A stretch of DNA of 64,000 bases from Rubritepida flocculans DSM 14296 (GTDB taxonomy: Bacteria > Pseudomonadota > Alphaproteobacteria > Acetobacterales > Acetobacteraceae). The notes under the pieces were generated by a model. The model was not told the origin of the DNA. It searched no databases and worked only from the letters and a program-made list of their open reading frames with translations. Shown here in pieces: positions 58,590-64,000 of the stretch (positions within the stretch are counted from its first letter, which is position 1; every line of letters begins with the position of its first letter). The stretch is from the NCBI RefSeq assembly GCF_000425365.1, contig NZ_AUDH01000006.1:1-64000 (forward strand), in the 5' to 3' direction. The position numbers and the translations under genes were made by a program.

Positions 58590-61388
58590 TCATGGCGGGT
58601 TCTGCGCCCGCCAGGTCAGGAAAGCGTCCGGCTCCGCGCGGCGGCGCGGGGCGGAGAGGGGCCCCTCGAAGAGCAGGCCCACCGCCGGCGCGCCCGGCGG
58701 GCCGGGCAGCTCCACGCGCAGATCGATCCGCTCCTCGGCCAGCGCGACCCGCCCCGAGAGCCCGAGCGCGAGCCCCCCCTCGGCGAGTAGCCGCGCCTCG
58801 GCCAGGCGCAGCAGCCCCGCGTCGAGGTCGAGCCGCGCCTCGCCGCGCGCAAGCGGCGTCGCCCCCCCGGCCAGCGCGGCGGCCAGCCCGGCGCGCAGCG
58901 CCTCCGGCTCGGCGAGGCCGAGCGCGGCGGCGGCGGCCGGGGCGTCGAAGCCCGTCAGCACCGCATCGCGCAGCGCGAGGCTCGCTTCGCCGGCCAGGCT
59001 GGCGCGCCAGGCGGCGGGCGTGGCGCCCTCGGCCCGCAGCCGCGCGCCGCCCGAGAGGGTCCCGGCGGAGAGATCGAGCGGAAGCCCGAGAAGCGGGCCC
59101 GAGAGCAGCAGCCCGCTCGCCTGCCCCTCGAGGGCGAGGCGCGGGCCCGGCTCCCGCGTCACGCTCAGCGCGGCCTGCAGCTCTCCGCCGGCCAGCCCGG
59201 CGCGCAGCTCCATCAGCCGCCATGCGGCGGCGTCCGCGCGCAGGCTGGCCGAGAGGCGCGAGAGGGCGGGCAGCCCCTCGGGCTCCACCCGCTCCGCCGC
59301 CAGGGCGAGGTCGAGGTCGAGCGGCGAGGCGAGCGGCAGCGCCCCCGGCCCGGGCAGGGGCAGCCGCTCGAAGGAGAGCCGGCCCGAGAGCGCCGGGCGC
59401 GCCCCCTCCAGCGCGAGCAGGAGCTGGCCGCCCCCGCGCAGCCCGCCCGCCACCCATTCCCCGCTCTCCAGCGCCCAGCGCCCGGGGCGGTGGCTCAGCG
59501 CGGCGACGAGCGAGAGCGAGCCGGGCCCCAGCCACTCGGGCGCGGGCGCGTCGCCCAGCGCGCCAAGGAAGCGCGCCGCCCCCGGGTGGCGCAGCGTCAG
59601 GTTGCCCGTGGCGCGGCGCTGCCCGGAATCCAGCGTGCCCTGCGCCTCGATGCGGGCCTCGGCGAGCTCGGCCTCGAGCCGCAGGGCGAGCGCCTCGAGC
59701 GGCCCTCCGCCGGAGAGACGCAGCCGCAGCGGCTGCGCGGCGAGACCGGGCGCGGGCAGGCCGAGATGGGCGAGCAGCGGCCCCGCCACCCCCTCCCCCT
59801 CCAGGCTCAGCTCATGCAGACGCCCCGCCGCCAGGGTGCCCGCCGCCACCAGATCGAGCCCGAGATGCCGGGCCGCGCCGCGGCGAAGGATCAGCCGCCC
59901 CTCCTCCCGGCCGAGGTCGAGGGAGACGCGCTCGAACCCCGCCTCGCCCAGCAGCAGCCGCCCGATGCCCAGGCGAAGCTGCAGGTCGAGCCCCTGCCCC
60001 GCCTCGCGCAGCGCGGCCAGCCACTCGGCCGGCGCGGCGGGGCTGGCCAGCGCATCGAGCTCGAGCCCCGCGGCCAGCGCCGGGCGCGGCCCCGCGCGCC
60101 AGGTCAGCCCGCCGCTGGCGCGGCTCGCCCCCCAGCGCGCCTCCAGCGCCGAGACGGCGAACTGCGCCCCCTCGACCATCAGGTGGAACTGCGCCTCGGC
60201 CGTGCCGCCCTCGGGGCGCAGCGGGGCCGGAAGCCCGAGCGATTCGGAAAGCGCCGCCGCATCCTGCGCGCGCAGCCGCACGCGCAGCTCGAGCCGCCCC
60301 GCCGTGCCGCCGCCCGAGAGCGCCACCTCCGTCCCGCCCGGCAGCTCCGCGCGCGCCTCGGCGATGCTCAGCGCCTCGCCGCTCACCCGCAGCGCGGCGG
60401 CGAGGCGGCGCAGCGGCAGGGCGCCGAGCGTGGCCTGCTCGGCGGCGAACTCGATGGCGGTGGGGATGGCCGGGGCGCCCGCGGCGCGCAGCGCGGCGAG
60501 CCAGGGCTCCACGTCCAGGCGCGGGGCGGCGAGGGCGAGGCGGAACTCCGGCTCCGGCAGCAGGGCGAGGCTGGCCGCGCCGCGCACCGCCTGGCCGCCG
60601 AAGTCGAGGATCATGTTGCGCGCCACCAGCCGCTCCGCCCCGGCGGCGAGATCGGCCCGGGCGCGGAACGCGCCGGGCGGGGCGGGCATCAGCGCGGCGA
60701 GGCTCGGCCCCTCCGCCTCCAGCCGGCCCTCGAAGCCGCCCTGGGGCAGCAGCGCGCCGCGGGCGCTGAGCGTCGCGCCCTCCGCCTCGCCGGTGAAGTC
60801 GAGCGCGCCCACCCCGTCATCCGCCGCCCGGCCCAGCACGGCCTGGAAGCGCATGGGCCGCCCGCGCCAGGAGAGGCGGCCCTCCGCCGTCAGCGCCTCG
60901 GATGCGCCGCCGGCGAAGAGCCGCGCCGTCACCCCCTCCACCACGGCGCCGCCGATGCGGATGCGGCTGTCCTCGATCCGCGCGTCCAGCTCCGTCAGCC
61001 AGCGCGGCGGCACGAGGCCGGGCAGCGCATCCGGCGGCCAGGGCAGGCGGATGTCCGCCCCGAGCAGGGCGAGCTCGCGCACCTCGATCCGGCCGAGCAG
61101 CAGCGCGCCGAGATCCAGCCGCAGGCGTAGACCGCGCGCGGCCATGCGGATGTCGTCCTCCGCCTCCCCGATGACGACGCGCTCGGCCTCGATGCGCGGC
61201 TGGGGCAGCAGCACGAGCTGCACGGGGCCGGTGAGCGCCACCGGCCGGCCGAGCCGCTCGGAGGCGATGGCGGCCAGCGCGATGCGGTGCCGGTCCCAGT
61301 CGAGCCAGGGCGGAAGCAGCCAGGCGGCCGCCGCCACCGCGCCCCCCAGCGCCGCGACCAGCCCCAGAAGGAGGGCGCGCCGCCTCAC
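58590..61388 (-). CDS. AsmA-family inner-membrane protein
   Basis: A 932-residue AsmA/YhjG-like protein. It starts with GTG 61388 (GTGA overlap with the preceding gene). [20 protein letters not shown] is a membrane anchor, then WLDWDRHRIALAAIASERLG and RPVALTGPVQLVLLPQPRIE are the standard AsmA N-terminal domain. The rest is a long repetitive beta-structure, as expected for bridge-like lipid-transfer proteins of the envelope. The C-terminal AsmA_2-type segment is LRLAEARLLAEGGLALGLSG and VGLLFEGPLSAPRRR. The exact cargo is unknown. It is translated after the hydantoinase gene but the two functions look unrelated. Confidence 0.88.
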   Translation of the reverse strand: MRRRALLLGLVAALGGAVAAAAWLLPPWLDWDRHRIALAAIASERLGRPVALTGPVQLVLLPQPRIEAERVVIGEAEDDIRMAARGLRLRLDLGALLLGRIEVRELALLGADIRLPWPPDALPGLVPPRWLTELDARIEDSRIRIGGAVVEGVTARLFAGGASEALTAEGRLSWRGRPMRFQAVLGRAADDGVGALDFTGEAEGATLSARGALLPQGGFEGRLEAEGPSLAALMPAPPGAFRARADLAAGAERLVARNMILDFGGQAVRGAASLALLPEPEFRLALAAPRLDVEPWLAALRAAGAPAIPTAIEFAAEQATLGALPLRRLAAALRVSGEALSIAEARAELPGGTEVALSGGGTAGRLELRVRLRAQDAAALSESLGLPAPLRPEGGTAEAQFHLMVEGAQFAVSALEARWGASRASGGLTWRAGPRPALAAGLELDALASPAAPAEWLAALREAGQGLDLQLRLGIGRLLLGEAGFERVSLDLGREEGRLILRRGAARHLGLDLVAAGTLAAGRLHELSLEGEGVAGPLLAHLGLPAPGLAAQPLRLRLSGGGPLEALALRLEAELAEARIEAQGTLDSGQRRATGNLTLRHPGAARFLGALGDAPAPEWLGPGSLSLVAALSHRPGRWALESGEWVAGGLRGGGQLLLALEGARPALSGRLSFERLPLPGPGALPLASPLDLDLALAAERVEPEGLPALSRLSASLRADAAAWRLMELRAGLAGGELQAALSVTREPGPRLALEGQASGLLLSGPLLGLPLDLSAGTLSGGARLRAEGATPAAWRASLAGEASLALRDAVLTGFDAPAAAAALGLAEPEALRAGLAAALAGGATPLARGEARLDLDAGLLRLAEARLLAEGGLALGLSGRVALAEERIDLRVELPGPPGAPAVGLLFEGPLSAPRRRAEPDAFLTWRAQNPP

Positions 61389-64000
61389 ACGCCCTCGCCG
61401 GGGGCGCCCCAGCCGCCCCCGCCCGGCGTCTCCACCACCAGCGCATCGCCGGCGGCGAGCCAGGCCTCGCCGCGATGGCCGGGCAGGGGCGTGATGGACC
61501 CGTCCGCGCGCTCCACCCATTGCCGGCCCGGCGCGCCGTCCGCGCCGCCGTGCAGCCCGTGGGGCGCGACGCTGCGGCGCGAGGCGACGATGCTCGCATG
61601 CATGGGCGCGAGGAAGCGCAGCCGCCGCCGCGCCCCGTCGCCGCCGCGCCAGCGCCCCGCCCCGCCCGAGCCGCGGCGGATCGAGAACTCCTCGAGCCGC
61701 ACCGGGTAGCGCATCTCCAGGATCTCGGGGTCGGTCATGCGGGTGTTGGTCATGTGCGTCTGCACCGCCGAGGCGCCGTCGAAGCCCGGCCCCGCGCCGG
61801 TGCCGCCGCAGATCGTCTCGTAATACTGATGCGTGGCGTCGCCGAAGAGGAGGTTGTTCATCGTCGCCTGGGCGCTGGCGCAGGCGTCCAGCGCGGCGAG
61901 CAGCGCGTTCGCCGTCATCTGGCTCACCTCCGTGTTGCCCGCCACCACGGCGCGGCCGGGGCTGGGCGAGAGGAAGCTGCCGGGCGGGACGATGATCTCG
62001 ATGGGCTCGAGACAGCCGTCGTTGAGCGGGATTTCCTCGCCCACCAGGCTGCGCAGGCAGTAGAGCACCACGGCGCGGGTGACCGCGGGCGGGGCGTTGA
62101 CGTTGCCCGGATGCTCCGGCCCCGTGCCGGTGAAGTCGATCACGGCCCGGCGCGCCGCCCGGTCCACGCGCACCGAGACGACGAGCGGCGCGCCGTCGTC
62201 GGTGCGGGTCTCGAAGCGGCCGTCCCGCAGGCGGGAGAGCAGGCGGCGCACGCTCTCCTCGGCGTTGTCCATGACATGGCGCATGTAGGCGCGCACCATG
62301 GCGAGCCCGTGCTCGCGCACCGCCGCGCGCAGCCCCTGCGCGCCCGCCTCGTTGGCGGCCACCTGGGCCTTGATGTCGGCGAGGTTCACCTCCGGGCTGC
62401 GCGCCGGGTAGCGCGCCGAGGCCAGCAGCGCGCGGAACTCCGCCTCGCGGAAGCGGCCCTGCTCGACCAGCAGGAAGTCGTCGATGACCACCCCCTCCTC
62501 CTCCAGCGTGGCGGAGTCGGGGGGCGTGGAGCCGGGGGTGAGGCCGCCGATGTCGGCATGGTGCCCGCGCGAGCCGACGAAGAAGAGGATCTCCCGCCCC
62601 TCCTCGTCGAAGACGGGCGTGATCACCGTCACGTCCGGCAGATGGGTGCCGCCATTGTAGGGGTTGTTCAGCGCCACCACGTCGCCCGGGCGCAGCGTCG
62701 TCCCGCGGCTGCGGATCACGGTGCGCACGCTCTCGCCCATCGCGCCGAGATGGACGGGCACATGCGGGGCGTTGGCGACCAGCCGCCCCTGCGCGTCGAA
62801 GACGGCGCAGGAGAAATCGAGCCGCTCCTTGATGTTCACGCTGTGCGAGGTGTTCTGCAGCACCACGCCCATCTGCTCGGCGATGGCCATGAACAGGCTG
62901 TTGAACAGCTCGAGCATCACCGGATCGGGGCGCGAGGCGTCGGCCGGCCGCGCCTCGGCGCGCGCCTCCACGCGATGCAGGACGAGGTGGTCGAGCGGGC
63001 TCACCCGCGCCTCCCAGCCCGGCTCCACCACGGTGGTGGCGATCGCCTCGCGGATCAGGGCGGGTCCGCGGATGGCGTCGCCCGCGCGCAGCGCCGCGCG
63101 GTCCAGCACCGGCGCCTCGCGGAAGGCGCCCTCCATGAAGACGCGCACGCGCTCCAGCACCGGGATCGCCTCGCCCTCCGGGCGGGGCGGGAGCGGGGTT
63201 TCGGCCACCGGCTCCCCGGGCAGGGTCACCTCGGCCAGGGCGGCCTCCACCACGATCTCGCGCTCGGGGGTGGCGAAGCCGAAGCGCTGGCGGTGCGCGG
63301 CGGTGAAGGCCTCGCGCAGCGCCTCGGCGTCGGCGGCGAAGGGAAGGGGCAGGAAGCTGTCGGTGCCGGCATAGCGCAGGTGCAGGCGGTGCTGGGCGCG
63401 CAGCCGGGCGGGGTCCGCGCCCTGGCGCGCGAGCTCGGCGCGCCCCTCCGCCTCCAGCGCCGCGAGCCGCGCGCGCAGCGCGGGGATCACCGCGGGGGCG
63501 AGGGGCTGTTCCACCGCCGCCTCGCGGATCGCGCTCTGGTCGGCGAGGCCCATGCCATAGGCCGAGAGCACGCCCGCGAAGGGGTGGAGGAACACCGTCT
63601 CCATGCCCAGAGCGTCGGCGACGAGGCAGGCGTGCTGCCCGCCCGCGCCGCCGAAGCAGGCCAGCGCGTATTTCGTCACGTCATGGCCGCGCTGCAGCGA
63701 AATCTGGCGGATGGCGTGGGCCATGTTGGCCACGGCGATGCGGATGAAGCCCTCGGCCACCTGCTCCGCCGTGCGGGGCTGGCCCGTGGCCGCGGCCACC
63801 TCCGCGGCGAGCGCCTCGAACTTCGCGCGCACCGTCGCGGCGTCGAGCGGCTGGTCGCCCGCAGGGCCGAAGATGGTGGGGAAATGCGCGGGCTGGATCT
63901 TGCCCAGCAGCACGTTCGCGTCGGTGACGGTGAGCGGCCCGCCGCGGCGATAGGCGGCGGGGCCGGGCACGGCGCCCGCGCTGTCGGGGCCGACGCGGAA
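61385..64000 (-). CDS. Fused hydantoinase A/B (5-oxoprolinase), 5' end beyond the window
   Basis: The frame is open to the right edge, so the N-terminal part is missing. What is here (about 870 residues) holds the end of the HyuA half, with VGPDSAG and [20 protein letters not shown] close to the edge and [20 protein letters not shown] after, then the HyuB half from about 62930 leftwards: [52 protein letters not shown] and [15 protein letters not shown]. This is the ATP-dependent 5-oxoproline or hydantoin hydrolase fusion. Full members reach about 1,200 residues, so roughly 300 are missing. The stop overlaps the AsmA-like start. Confidence 0.92.
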   Translation of the reverse strand, partial: FRVGPDSAGAVPGPAAYRRGGPLTVTDANVLLGKIQPAHFPTIFGPAGDQPLDAATVRAKFEALAAEVAAATGQPRTAEQVAEGFIRIAVANMAHAIRQISLQRGHDVTKYALACFGGAGGQHACLVADALGMETVFLHPFAGVLSAYGMGLADQSAIREAAVEQPLAPAVIPALRARLAALEAEGRAELARQGADPARLRAQHRLHLRYAGTDSFLPLPFAADAEALREAFTAAHRQRFGFATPEREIVVEAALAEVTLPGEPVAETPLPPRPEGEAIPVLERVRVFMEGAFREAPVLDRAALRAGDAIRGPALIREAIATTVVEPGWEARVSPLDHLVLHRVEARAEARPADASRPDPVMLELFNSLFMAIAEQMGVVLQNTSHSVNIKERLDFSCAVFDAQGRLVANAPHVPVHLGAMGESVRTVIRSRGTTLRPGDVVALNNPYNGGTHLPDVTVITPVFDEEGREILFFVGSRGHHADIGGLTPGSTPPDSATLEEEGVVIDDFLLVEQGRFREAEFRALLASARYPARSPEVNLADIKAQVAANEAGAQGLRAAVREHGLAMVRAYMRHVMDNAEESVRRLLSRLRDGRFETRTDDGAPLVVSVRVDRAARRAVIDFTGTGPEHPGNVNAPPAVTRAVVLYCLRSLVGEEIPLNDGCLEPIEIIVPPGSFLSPSPGRAVVAGNTEVSQMTANALLAALDACASAQATMNNLLFGDATHQYYETICGGTGAGPGFDGASAVQTHMTNTRMTDPEILEMRYPVRLEEFSIRRGSGGAGRWRGGDGARRRLRFLAPMHASIVASRRSVAPHGLHGGADGAPGRQWVERADGSITPLPGHRGEAWLAAGDALVVETPGGGGWGAPGEGV

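Overview
The window is very GC-rich with short intergenic gaps and dense ATGA/GTGA gene overlaps. Gene content (dnaA-rpsT-echA-mutM order, FlbT and FlbD flagellar regulators, lipA next to a Coq10-like gene, a single long Rsh protein) points to an alphaproteobacterium. The style and the repeat family suggest Acetobacteraceae (a Roseomonas-like genus), but that placement is inference and was not tested.

Layout. 1-2.6 kb: repeat copy, PduO-type cobalamin adenosyltransferase, TonB and a CDF metal exporter (minus strand). 2.7-9.1 kb: a Ugp-like ABC importer (ATPase, two permeases, two tandem paralogous binding proteins) followed by a metallophosphoesterase. 9.1-14.6 kb: GNAT, amidase, phytase-like esterase, second GNAT, ferredoxin-NADP reductase, NIPSNAP protein. 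14.6-20.2 kb: housekeeping block on the minus strand (proC, dnaA, rpsT, enoyl-CoA hydratase, mutM, methyltransferase). 20.2-36.6 kb: flagellar cluster. One minus-strand operon runs fliF-fliG-fliN-flbD-flhA-flhF-flhG and a second runs fliK-flgD. Divergent plus-strand genes are flgE, flgK, flgL, flbT and a DUF1217 gene. A good sigma-54 promoter lies upstream of flgE, matching the sigma-54 activator FlbD encoded in the same cluster.

36.6-42.1 kb: sulfite-oxidase-like protein, glutathione peroxidase, lipA, Coq10/RatA-like protein, FtsB, a small exported protein, enolase. 42.2-44.0 kb: DUF1826 protein plus CobW GTPase behind an AT-rich, Zur-like site. 44.3-49.5 kb: five overlapping genes ending in a GT4-GT2 double glycosyltransferase. 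49.6-51.6 kb: two overlapping genes I do not recognise. 51.7-57.2 kb: SbmA/YddA-type ABC protein, folK, rpoZ, rsh, acpS. 57.2-64 kb: M20 peptidase, AsmA-like protein and a fused hydantoinase/5-oxoprolinase that runs off the right edge.

The most unusual structure is an interspersed multi-hairpin repeat with at least six copies here (1-120, 28534-28697, 36633-36720, 40723-40820, 44037-44203, 49455-49583). In four copies the repeat's left hairpin contains or directly abuts the stop codon of the preceding gene, and in a fifth the repeat starts at the next base. I see no CRISPR array, tRNA, rRNA, insertion sequence with a transposase, or prophage.
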